A program made the translations under genes and the position numbers. From Candidatus Bathyarchaeota archaeon (lineage in GTDB: Archaea; Thermoproteota; Bathyarchaeia; Bathyarchaeales; UBA233), in contig JAMDCS010000041.1 in NCBI GenBank assembly GCA_023488835.1, forward strand, positions 1-11,167: a stretch of 11,167 bases of DNA. Direction: 5' to 3'. This document shows positions 1 to 4,968 of the stretch, one piece after another; position 1 is the first letter of the stretch; every line of letters starts with the position of its first letter. The notes beneath the pieces are model-generated. The model searched no databases. It was not told where the DNA came from and saw only the letters and a list, made by a program, of their open reading frames with translations.

Positions 1-62
1 ATAGTAGGGTAGTCATATTTTTTTGCAGTCATCTGTGTTTACCAATTTAACGTCTACTGTAT

Positions 63-647
63 TCACCCAATACCCCTACCTGACGAAATACTTTTGAACC
101 GACCTTTTATGTAAGAATTTTTAGAGAAATCAGGGTATTTGCAGTAAACTAAACTAAGTATGCCTTTTACACCTAGCTGGTCCCAACCTTTTCTTTTTGT
201 TGGAAGCTCCTCTTTCACATTAGAAGATAGTTTTTCCCAGAGAGCAGATGCTCTTTCCATGCCTTTGCTTGTTAGTTTGAAGTGCTCCACTTTAGTGTTC
301 TTTTTACCTGTTCTATCTAAGAACCCGCTATACTCTAAGTTAGTTAATATGTTTCCTAGCACAAAACTGTAAGGACCATAGTGGTATGCAACAAATTTTG
401 GCTCTTGAACTTCGCCTTCAAGAACTTCATTTAACAGTAGAAACATTTCTTTTGTTAACATTATACGCCCATAAATTGGGTTTTCCTTTTGGGCAAATAA
501 CAGAATAAGCGTTGCATCGGCTAGCGTAAATTTCTTAGGTTTTAATGAAGCTAATACCTTTTCTACCGCATCAAGACTATACGTAGCTGTACTATCGCCG
601 AACTTCTCAATTATGCCCTCGCTACCGTTCATTTTGTTCTCAAACAT
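63..647 (-). CDS. YwgA/DUF4065 (Panacea)-like winged-helix protein
   Basis: Protein of 194 aa from the ATG at 647; an in-frame TTG at 653 and ATG at 632 are alternatives. The middle has the look of YwgA/DUF4065-like proteins: an N-terminal helix (FTLADATLILLFAQ), then IYGRIMLTKEMFLLL, the signature-like VAYHYGPYS, a second helix (NILTNLEYSGFLD) and a basic wing leading to KLTSKG. A later ILSLVYCKYPDFSKNSYI stretch matches the usual C-terminal helix of this group. Related Panacea-domain proteins act as antitoxins and others are helpers of unknown role, so this could be a regulator or antitoxin; the exact function is unknown. It follows the zinc-ribbon gene, whose stop codon lies inside this start (ATGTTTGA, 8-nt overlap), so translation is probably coupled. 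The family is recognised by pattern, not by search. Confidence 0.75.
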   Translation of the reverse strand: MFENKMNGSEGIIEKFGDSTATYSLDAVEKVLASLKPKKFTLADATLILLFAQKENPIYGRIMLTKEMFLLLNEVLEGEVQEPKFVAYHYGPYSFVLGNILTNLEYSGFLDRTGKKNTKVEHFKLTSKGMERASALWEKLSSNVKEELPTKRKGWDQLGVKGILSLVYCKYPDFSKNSYIKGRFKSISSGRGIG

Positions 648-1101
648 CTCCAATATTTAACCCCCGTAAAATTGTTTGTGTTCCGTTGGTAACTTGTTCA
701 CAGTCAATATAGGCTCGAACCCCATCGAGTGTAAAAAACATGTGAAGGTGTTTCTTTCTGAATACTTTATCAGTAATAGTTGATTTTGGTCGTGCAATCG
801 CCACGATATTATTCATCACTCTATTGAGATTTGGTTCGTTTGGAAACTTGATTTTGAAACTTTCCAGCATTTCACTTTTGGCTTGGAAATTTCTTTTTAA
901 AATTCCATAATCAGAAAACTTAATCGGTTCATAATCCCTTAAACAACCTCTACAAGTTACTTGATAAATGGGAATTTGAGAAACAACACCCCTTTGATGC
1001 TCTAATGCTTTTATCGTTACGGTATCGGTTATAGTGACCTCGTTAATCTGCATCTTGTTTTGAGCATCACAGTAAGGGCAGTTAAAGGTCTCTAGCGACA
1101 T
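640..1101 (-). CDS. zinc-ribbon protein of unknown function
   Basis: Protein of 153 aa. An N-terminal zinc ribbon is visible: CPYC at residues 8-11 and CRGC about 40 residues later, two CxxC knuckles that can hold one zinc ion. The remaining ~100 residues are basic and mixed alpha/beta with no family I recognise. The frame stays open up to 1287, but I start at the ATG at 1101: the extra 62 residues resemble no domain, and a TATA-like CTTTTAAA lies about 31 nt upstream of 1101, which fits a leaderless or very short leader. The stop overlaps the start of the YwgA-like gene, so the two form one transcription unit. A nucleic-acid-binding or adaptor role is possible but is inference. Confidence 0.65.
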   Translation of the reverse strand: MSLETFNCPYCDAQNKMQINEVTITDTVTIKALEHQRGVVSQIPIYQVTCRGCLRDYEPIKFSDYGILKRNFQAKSEMLESFKIKFPNEPNLNRVMNNIVAIARPKSTITDKVFRKKHLHMFFTLDGVRAYIDCEQVTNGTQTILRGLNIGDV

Positions 1102-1128
1102 ATGAAGGCTTAGTATTGTTGTGTTTTG

Positions 1129-1136
1129 TTTAAAAG
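1129..1136 (-). promoter_or_regulatory. TATA-like box for the zinc-ribbon/YwgA-like pair
   Basis: CTTTTAAA on the minus strand, centred about 31 nt upstream of the ATG at 1101. Archaeal TATA boxes lie near -26, so transcription would start around 1106, almost at the start codon. This position is part of why the shorter start was chosen. Confidence 0.45.
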
Positions 1137-1289
1137 ATTTGGCATAAAGAAAAATTCCTGAAAATTTTTCGCTCCGAATACATACGACTGTAATCAGATA
1201 GCCAACCCCGTAAAGCCCAAATTGCCCCCTAGCCGATTTGAGTAACAGCCAGCCCCGTTGCGGTTCTGCAAAATCTGAAGCTAACATAT

Positions 1290-1376
1290 CCGATGAAAGT
1301 TAACAGCCACACAATCCAAAACAGAAAATCCGATGGCAGTTAACAGTCAAAACACCCCCGATGAGAAGTTACCAGA
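1290..1376. repeat. three copies of a 17-nt repeat CCGATGnnAGTTAACAG
   Basis: Copies begin at 1290 (CCGATGAAAGTTAACAG), 1330 (CCGATGGCAGTTAACAG) and 1359 (CCGATGAGAAGTTACCAG, one inserted base and one change). The first two match at 15 of 17 positions. Start-to-start spacings are 40 and 29 nt, so this is not a regular CRISPR-like array. The copies lie between the AbrB-like gene and the zinc-ribbon gene, outside confident coding sequence, and contain the palindrome GTTAAC. They may be binding sites for a regulator or remnants of local duplication. Confidence 0.7.
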
Positions 1377-1430
1377 ACCCTTTGAAGAATTATTTAAATG
1401 GGGTTAAGATATCGGCTTTTTACGTGTGGG

Positions 1431-1619
1431 TTATTCTGTTTTTTCTATGATTAGGCGTTTGTTTTGGGGGTCGATTTTTATTTTTAGCTTTTCGTCTTTT
1501 TTGAATGGGAAGGCGCTGTCCCGGGCTAATTCTGTGGGTATGTAGATGTAGTATTTGTCGTATTGTTTGCCTGCGGTTTGTGTGGGTCGGTTTAATAGTT
1601 TGCTTTCGCTTTCGAGCAT
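1431..1619 (-). CDS. AbrB/SpoVT-like DNA-binding protein
   Basis: Small protein of 62 aa from the ATG at 1619; a TTG at 1631 would add four residues. After a polar N-terminus it has the swapped-hairpin pattern of AbrB/MazE-type proteins: KYYIYIPTELARDSAFPF, then KKDEKLKIKIDPQNKRLIIEK, i.e. strand, short helix, Lys-rich turn and paired strands. Such proteins dimerise and bind DNA, either as antitoxins or as stand-alone transcription regulators. No toxin gene follows it on the minus strand, so a regulator is more likely than half of a toxin-antitoxin pair. It is divergent from the small Cys-rich/TrmB genes, and the shared upstream region holds AAATTGGT boxes on both strands, which would suit autoregulation. 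Confidence 0.75.
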   Translation of the reverse strand: MLESESKLLNRPTQTAGKQYDKYYIYIPTELARDSAFPFKKDEKLKIKIDPQNKRLIIEKTE

Positions 1620-1627
1620 TTTGTGTA

Positions 1628-1738
1628 CCAATTTGGTGATACTATCGGTCTATTGAATTATGCGTTTCTGTGCACCAACCAGACGTACACTTTGTATAGA
1701 AAATTGGTGTAGCAAATTTTAAAAGGACGATACACCAT
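1628..1738. promoter_or_regulatory. operator-like boxes in the divergent AbrB-like / Cys-rich intergenic region
   Basis: AAATTGGTACACAAA reads on the minus strand from 1635, just before the AbrB-like ATG. AAATTGGTGTAGCAAA reads on the plus strand from 1701, just before the TATA-like TTTTAAAA at 1717-1724. The minus copy is part of the palindrome ACCAAATTGGT. Further related hexamers are CACCAA at 1673 and ACACCAT at 1732. The two main boxes therefore point outward at each divergent gene and sit where a bound protein could block TBP/TFB or the polymerase. The binder is unknown; the adjacent AbrB-like or TrmB-family protein is the obvious candidate. Confidence 0.45.
1717..1724 (+). promoter_or_regulatory. 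TATA-like box for the Cys-rich/TrmB-family operon
   Basis: TTTTAAAA, centred about 35 nt upstream of the ATG at 1756 and followed by AGGACG. Initiation about 26 nt downstream would give a leader of roughly 10 nt, in keeping with the absence of a Shine-Dalgarno site before that ATG. Confidence 0.45.
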
Positions 1739-1755
1739 ATCTATGAGCGATAAAA

Positions 1756-1974
1756 ATGCAATCATCCAAAACATGCCTTAAAGCTTCTATCAAAAATAAA
1801 ATCAACCAGGTTAGGGATGGGCGAGTTGTGTGGTTATGTTCTTGTAGTTGTGAGGTCCCTAAGAAGGGCGCTGTATTGTCTGGTGATTCTTCATACAATT
1901 ATGGTTTTCATGTGCATTGCCCTATGTGCGGCAGGGTTGTGGCACAGTTCGTGGATCCTAAAGTAAACCAGTAG
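1756..1974 (+). CDS. small Cys-rich (zinc-ribbon-like) protein
   Basis: Protein of 72 aa with Cys clusters in its second half: CSCSC at about residues 28-32 and HCPMCGR at about 54-60. Together they give at least four Cys plus a His that could form a one-zinc ribbon. The N-terminal third is basic (ASIKNKINQVRDGR). I do not recognise a named family. The ATG has no ribosome binding site but lies a short distance after a TATA-like box. The gene ends directly at the start region of the TrmB-family gene (stop TAG at 1972-1974, next likely ATG at 1984), so the two are probably co-transcribed. It may be a partner of that regulator or simply share its promoter; there is no sequence evidence for a specific activity. 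Confidence 0.6.
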   Translation: MQSSKTCLKASIKNKINQVRDGRVVWLCSCSCEVPKKGAVLSGDSSYNYGFHVHCPMCGRVVAQFVDPKVNQ

Positions 1975-1983
1975 GTGCACAAC

Positions 1984-2847
1984 ATGGTCTGCCAAACAAC
2001 AAAACCCACCCAAAGCAACCCGCCAACGACTAAGCAAAGCAACGTAACAGCCCTAACATCCCGGGTGGGTAAAAGTTTGGAGGGGGTGGCGGTTTTGGTT
2101 GGGTTGGGTCTCTCGGAACGGCAGGCGCGGGTTTATCTGACATTGCTTAGAGCGGGGAATGCTAGGGCGCGGCCTGTTGCAAGTGCAGCCGGGGTTCCTC
2201 GTCAGGAGGTATATGGTTTGCTTTTGGAGTTGCAGCAGATGGGGTTGGTTCGGAAGAATTTGACGGTTCCAGTCAGTTACGCCGCTGTACCATTTCCTGA
2301 GGCTGTAAAGGTGCTGTTTGAAGTGAAAGCAAGTGAATTAACATTGGTTTCTCAGGAGGCAAAACGAGTAACAGAGAAATTCAGCCTAAACCCGTCAGCC
2401 CTAGCGGTGGTGGAGTTGCCTAAGCCCTGTTTTGGCATAGTCAGTGAGGGGGAGAGGGGTAAAAAGTATTCAGTTGCGATACAGGAAGCCCAGCGCAGTA
2501 TTGAGGTGGTTACTAGTTGGGTGCGTTTTAGGCAGTTGTGTTTTCATTTTGAGGCTGACTTGAAGGCTGCACTTAAGAGGGGTGTATGCATACGTGTTGT
2601 TGCTGAGAAGCCGCCTCGGCATTCCTTCCCAAAATGGGTCAGCGCATTAAATAATCCGGCGTTTGAGTTAAAAACGACGCCTAATTTGCCTGCGGCTGTC
2701 ATCACAGTTTTTGACGGTGCCCAAGTGGCTGTTGCTTTTGATTCGGCTGTCCGCTTGGCGAGGGGGCCTGATTTGTGGAGTGCGCATTTGGGTTTGGTTG
2801 CGGTGTGCCGTGGCTATTTTGATGGGGTCTGGGCTGCCTTGGAGTGA
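1984..2847 (+). CDS. TrmB-family transcriptional regulator
   Basis: Protein of 287 aa. After a low-complexity Thr/Gln/Pro-rich N-terminus of about 30 residues comes the TrmB-type winged helix: LVGLGLSERQARVYLTLLRA, then ARPVASAAGVPRQEVYGLLLE and LQQMGLVRK. A linker with EVKASELTLVSQEAKRV follows, then a C-terminal region with the layout of the TrmB PLD-like sensor part (SIEVVTSWVRF, ADLKAALKRGVCIRVVAEKP). TrmB proteins usually bind sugars or other effectors and control transport or metabolic genes; no sugar transporter is nearby, so the ligand is unknown. I prefer the ATG at 1984 to the GTG at 1975 because AGGTG at 1973-1977 makes a fair ribosome binding site six bases before it. The DNA is strikingly G/T-rich on the coding strand. 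Confidence 0.85.
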   Translation: MVCQTTKPTQSNPPTTKQSNVTALTSRVGKSLEGVAVLVGLGLSERQARVYLTLLRAGNARARPVASAAGVPRQEVYGLLLELQQMGLVRKNLTVPVSYAAVPFPEAVKVLFEVKASELTLVSQEAKRVTEKFSLNPSALAVVELPKPCFGIVSEGERGKKYSVAIQEAQRSIEVVTSWVRFRQLCFHFEADLKAALKRGVCIRVVAEKPPRHSFPKWVSALNNPAFELKTTPNLPAAVITVFDGAQVAVAFDSAVRLARGPDLWSAHLGLVAVCRGYFDGVWAALE

Positions 2848-2869
2848 TAAGGTATTATCGTTTGAAATT

Positions 2870-2896
2870 GGCTTGTTTTGTTCGGCTTTTTGTTTG
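2870..2896 (+). terminator. T-rich termination region after the TrmB-family gene
   Basis: Runs of T (TTGTTTTG, CTTTTTGTTTG) begin about 23 nt after the stop at 2847. Archaeal RNA polymerase terminates at such T-tracts without a strong hairpin, and no stable stem is visible here. The assignment is by composition only. Confidence 0.4.
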
Positions 2897-2911
2897 TGAA
2901 AATTCCTTATA
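2897..2911 (+). repeat. direct repeat TGAAAATTCCTTATA, copy 1
   Basis: This 15-nt sequence recurs exactly at 3798-3812, so the two copies bracket the DUF5678-like/protease pair. A related form, TGAAAATTCTTAAATA, starts at 2932. The purine-rich GAAAA followed by TTATA or TTAAATA resembles an archaeal BRE plus TATA box. Confidence 0.75.
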
Positions 2912-2931
2912 TGGCGGTACCTAGTTTTTAT

Positions 2932-2947
2932 TGAAAATTCTTAAATA
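2932..2947 (+). promoter_or_regulatory. BRE/TATA-like promoter for the DUF5678-like/protease pair
   Basis: TGAAAATTCTTAAATA is a variant of the flanking 15-nt repeat. Its TATA part (TTAAATA, 2941-2947) would place transcription start near 2970, about 30 nt before the TTG start at 3000. The leader would carry the G-rich GGGGCGGGA just before the start codon. Confidence 0.45.
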
Positions 2948-2999
2948 CGGTCTCTTTGATATTAATAAAGTGTAATGGGAACTACAAGGGGCGGGAATT

Positions 3000-3281
3000 T
3001 TGACAGTTGTCGAAGTTAAGAAGAACGACAAATCTGCGGCTGATAAGGAACTTTTTGATAAGCATAATAGGTTAGGTTCCGATTTCAGGTGGATTTTTGC
3101 TAACACCGAAAAATTACGTTCCAAGTATCCTGACAAGTACATTGCTGTTAAGGATCAGCGGGTTGTATTTGCTTATGCTGATGCAAAGCGTCTGCTTGAC
3201 AAAATTGCCCTGTCTAGTTTGTCGGCGGATGATTTTGCAATTGAGTATGTGCGTAAGAAGCCGTCTTGTTTTCTGCTTTAG
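3000..3281 (+). CDS. DUF5678-like small protein
   Basis: Protein of 93 aa starting with TTG, preceded by a G-rich tract (GGGGCGGGA) a few bases upstream. The core is the DUF5678 pattern: an aromatic/Leu helix (FRWIFANTEKLRSKYPDKY), a strand with the hallmark YIAVKDQRVVFAYAD, a helix (AKRLLDKIAL), then a closing strand (FAIEYV). This small domain is common in archaea and has no settled function. The gene precedes the retropepsin-like protease gene with only 9 nt between them, so they form an operon. The N-terminus is charged (KKNDKSAADKELFDKHN). A role as substrate, inhibitor or partner of the protease is a guess from proximity. Confidence 0.7.
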   Translation: MTVVEVKKNDKSAADKELFDKHNRLGSDFRWIFANTEKLRSKYPDKYIAVKDQRVVFAYADAKRLLDKIALSSLSADDFAIEYVRKKPSCFLL

Positions 3282-3290
3282 GTTGATAAT

Positions 3291-3722
3291 GTGCGAATAA
3301 GGGCTGACTTGGATGGTCGAAAGCATGCCTTTATCATTGGTTCGATAACCTGCAGTCAATTCAATGAGCCCAAACTCATCCGTTTCTTGGTTGATACGGG
3401 TGCGTCGCTTTCAACGGTTCTAAGCTATGATACTTTGCGGCTGGGGATTGACTGTTCAAAACTTGCCCCTTCTCAGTGCTCTTTTAGCACAGCCAATGGC
3501 AGAAGGACCGCTTACCAGTTGGATGATGTGCAGATTACGTTGAATACTAATGATGAGTCAACTCAGCAGGGAACTGTGACGTTTTCTTTGAGGGGTATGC
3601 CATGTTTTGCTCCGCCTTCTACGATTGATGCGTCGGTGGTGGCTGAGGAAACGTATAGCCTGCTGGGTATGGATGTTTTGTTTCTTTTCAAGAAGTGGAC
3701 TTTCACGGACTTTCACGGATAA
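3291..3722 (+). CDS. retropepsin-like aspartic protease, C-terminus changed by a frameshift
   Basis: Protein of 143 aa from a GTG start, with AGGTTGA upstream as a weak ribosome binding site. The catalytic motif of clan AA proteases is clear: FLVDTGASLSTV at about residues 32-43, with Asp35. A flap-like stretch (STANGRRTAYQLDDVQITL) follows, then YSLLGMDVL, the usual hydrophobic-Gly element before the last strand. Such single-domain proteins work as homodimers. The reading frame ends WTFTDFHG because the 10-nt unit GGACTTTCAC is repeated at 3697-3716. With one unit removed the frame would continue WTFTDNVLILEDGQI and stop at 3751-3753, a much more typical last strand. The protein may therefore be weakened or inactive, though the Asp site is intact. 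Confidence 0.75.
   Translation: MRIRADLDGRKHAFIIGSITCSQFNEPKLIRFLVDTGASLSTVLSYDTLRLGIDCSKLAPSQCSFSTANGRRTAYQLDDVQITLNTNDESTQQGTVTFSLRGMPCFAPPSTIDASVVAEETYSLLGMDVLFLFKKWTFTDFHG
3697..3719 (+). repeat. 10-bp tandem duplication at the end of the protease gene
   Basis: GGACTTTCAC occurs twice in a row, followed by GGA. Ten is not a multiple of three, so the second copy shifts the frame and brings in an early stop at 3720-3722. Removing one copy restores a longer reading frame ending at 3753. Confidence 0.85.
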
Positions 3723-3797
3723 TGTGCTGATTCTTGAAGACGGCCAAATTTAGCTTTGCTGTCTGAATAGGGAGTTTTCTGCTGAGCTATTTGAACA

Positions 3798-3812
3798 TGA
3801 AAATTCCTTATA
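3798..3812 (+). repeat. direct repeat TGAAAATTCCTTATA, copy 2
   Basis: Exact match to the copy at 2897-2911. It starts about 45 nt after the end of the restored protease frame. Its TTATA part could act as a TATA box with initiation near 3835, but no convincing gene follows. Confidence 0.75.
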
Positions 3813-3927
3813 GGTAACGGCTGGTTTGTTGCTTTCCAGACGGGTGAGTTGTCTGAATGGGTCATGCAGTGCCCGACTGTATTGTGCTGTTCAATGATTC
3901 AAGAATTCAATAGTACCGAAAACAAAC

Positions 3928-4034
3928 GCCTATAAAACATAAACCCAACACCGCAATTGCATAAGCAGCATCGCCATGCTTCAATGAATGCCTATAAACG
4001 GCGTTGTTGGCTCTGCGGTTGTTGAGCCTATAAA
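3928..4034 (+). promoter_or_regulatory. three TATA-box-like GCCTATAAA elements
   Basis: Exact 9-mers at 3928-3936, 3990-3998 and 4026-4034, each a good archaeal TATA core (TATAAA) preceded by GCC. The third, AGCCTATAAATAAG, lies about 26 nt upstream of a GTG at 4056 that opens a 65-codon frame, the spacing expected of a leaderless promoter. The other two are followed by no sizeable frame. Confidence 0.45.
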
Positions 4035-4055
4035 TAAGGGGGGTTAGAGAAAAAA

Positions 4056-4253
4056 GTGCAGTTGAGTTCGGGTGGTTGTCGGGTTGTCTTTTCTGCTTGT
4101 GGTAGCTTTGCACAACCAATCTGCAATCGATTCGGACGCAGCTGTCAAAATGCAATCTTCCCCTCAAGCTGTTGGTTGTTGTGCCTAAGGGGTTTTTCGG
4201 CAACAACTACTAAAGAAAAAACTGGCAGTGTAGAAAAGGCTGAAAAAGCCTAG
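4056..4253 (+). CDS. doubtful 65-aa ORF (or non-coding transcript)
   Basis: A GTG-started frame of 65 aa, rich in Cys, Ser and Gly, ending in TKEKTGSVEKAEKA. It resembles no family I know, and its amino-acid make-up is not clearly that of a real protein. What favours a transcript is position: a strong TATA element centred near 4032 would start transcription at about 4058, and a hairpin (4237-4251) overlaps the stop codon. A small RNA of about 200 nt is an equal or better explanation. Confidence 0.2.
   Translation: MQLSSGGCRVVFSACGSFAQPICNRFGRSCQNAIFPSSCWLLCLRGFSATTTKEKTGSVEKAEKA
4237..4251 (+). other. short hairpin in a purine-rich stretch
   Basis: AGGCT and AGCCT pair around a GAAAA loop. 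TAGAAAAG occurs on both sides (4231 and 4251). No T-tract follows, so this is not a typical terminator; it could be the end of a structured RNA. Confidence 0.3.
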
Positions 4254-4351
4254 AAAAGACCTAAGTTCAAGTCTCAATAGATGCAGCAGAACAGCGATAA
4301 AACCTAAGAAGCTGCAGAAACACATCAAGTGCAGCTGCTTTGATTAGAAAG

Positions 4352-4360
4352 CATTTATGA
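4352..4360 (+). promoter_or_regulatory. weak TATA-like box for thpR-cca
   Basis: CATTTATGA, centred about 39 nt before the thpR ATG. Initiation near 4382 would leave a short leader containing the GAAGGA ribosome binding site. It sits directly after the hairpin at 4336-4353. Confidence 0.3.
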
Positions 4361-4394
4361 GGGTTATGTGTTAAAATTACTTGAAGGAACAATA

Positions 4395-4958
4395 ATGTCC
4401 GAGCAAATAAGAAGCTTCATCGCTTTCGATATGAAAAACGACAATGTCTTAAACAGGCTTGCCGCAGCGCAAAAAATGTTAATTCAAACAAACGCCGACC
4501 TGAAACTAGTTGAGCCAGCTAACATCCATATTACGCTTCGTTTTCTTGGCGGAATCAGCCCTGAAATGGTTGAGAAAGTCTATGCAGCAATGAAGAATGT
4601 AAAGTTTAACCCCTTTAACGTCCAACTTCAGGGATTAGGAGTTTTTCCAACACTCAACTATCCACGTGTGGTTTGGGCAGGAATAACAGATGGCGCACAA
4701 CAACTCACAAGCATCTTTGAGCAGCTGGAACCCCAAATCCACGAGTTAGGTTTCGCGCCAGACCCCAATGGGTTTAGTCCACACTTAACAATCGCACGGG
4801 TCCGCTCAGGCGCAAACAAGCAACGCTTAGTTGATTTGGTACAAAGACAGGAGAATTACGATTTTGGAATTATACGTGCTGATTGTTTAAGGCTTAAAAA
4901 AAGCCAACTTTCTCCTAAAGGTCCCACGTACTCAACGCTAAAAGAATATTGCCCCTAA
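4395..4958 (+). CDS. thpR: RNA 2',3'-cyclic phosphodiesterase / 2'-5' RNA ligase (ThpR)
   Basis: Protein of 187 aa, normal length for the family. This 2H phosphoesterase has the two His-x-Thr motifs, HIT at residues 45-47 (in HITLRFLGG) and HLT at 130-132 (in GFSPHLTIARV), plus the N-terminal RSFIAFDM strand and the closing KSQLSPKGPTYSTL. The family opens 2',3'-cyclic phosphates and can join 2'-5' linked RNA ends in vitro; the cellular role in archaea is not settled. The ATG at 4395 is preceded by GAAGGA with suitable spacing; a GTG at 4368 would add nine residues that the family lacks. It lies 10 nt upstream of the CCA-adding enzyme gene on the same strand. The same neighbourhood is known in some other archaea, such as Pyrococcus, suggesting a link to tRNA end processing. 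Confidence 0.93.
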   Translation: MSEQIRSFIAFDMKNDNVLNRLAAAQKMLIQTNADLKLVEPANIHITLRFLGGISPEMVEKVYAAMKNVKFNPFNVQLQGLGVFPTLNYPRVVWAGITDGAQQLTSIFEQLEPQIHELGFAPDPNGFSPHLTIARVRSGANKQRLVDLVQRQENYDFGIIRADCLRLKKSQLSPKGPTYSTLKEYCP

Positions 4959-4968
4959 ATGATAACCC

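Larger units (their letters stand above)
3754..4394. other. gene-poor stretch of about 640 nt
   Basis: No convincing protein gene lies here. It holds the second 15-nt promoter-like repeat (3798), a partial repeat TGTCTGAATRGG at 3758 and 3850, three GCCTATAAA elements (3928, 3990, 4026), a hairpin AGGCT-GAAAA-AGCCT at 4237-4251, a purine-rich stretch from about 4205 to 4320, and a hairpin TGCTTT-GATTAG-AAAGCA at 4336-4353 next to the probable thpR promoter. Reading frames on the two strands (minus 3907-4206, plus 4056-4253) overlap and neither resembles a known family. The layout would suit a non-coding RNA locus, which I cannot confirm. Confidence 0.5.

Noticed and set aside
708..730. GGGGTTCGAGCCT on the minus strand looks like a tRNA T-arm.
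   Set aside because: It lies inside the zinc-ribbon coding sequence, and no acceptor, D or anticodon arms can be built around it.
1102..1287. The open frame upstream of the zinc-ribbon gene could add 62 N-terminal residues.
   Set aside because: The extra residues match no domain, and a TATA-like box lies about 31 nt before the shorter ATG start at 1101.
1290..1376. Repeats at 1290, 1330 and 1359 as a CRISPR array.
   Set aside because: Only three short units with unequal spacing (40 and 29 nt), no uniform spacers, no cas gene nearby.
40..1635. TACCAATTT at both 40-48 and 1627-1635 as ends of an inserted island.
   Set aside because: Only nine bases match, with no integrase, tRNA or other end structure; likely chance.
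3907..4206. A 99-codon frame on the minus strand.
   Set aside because: No recognisable family, odd composition, no promoter in the right place, and it overlaps the better-placed plus-strand signal.
4262..4276. GTTCAAGTC in the gene-poor stretch resembles a T-loop.
   Set aside because: Flanking bases do not pair as a T-stem and no other tRNA arms are present.
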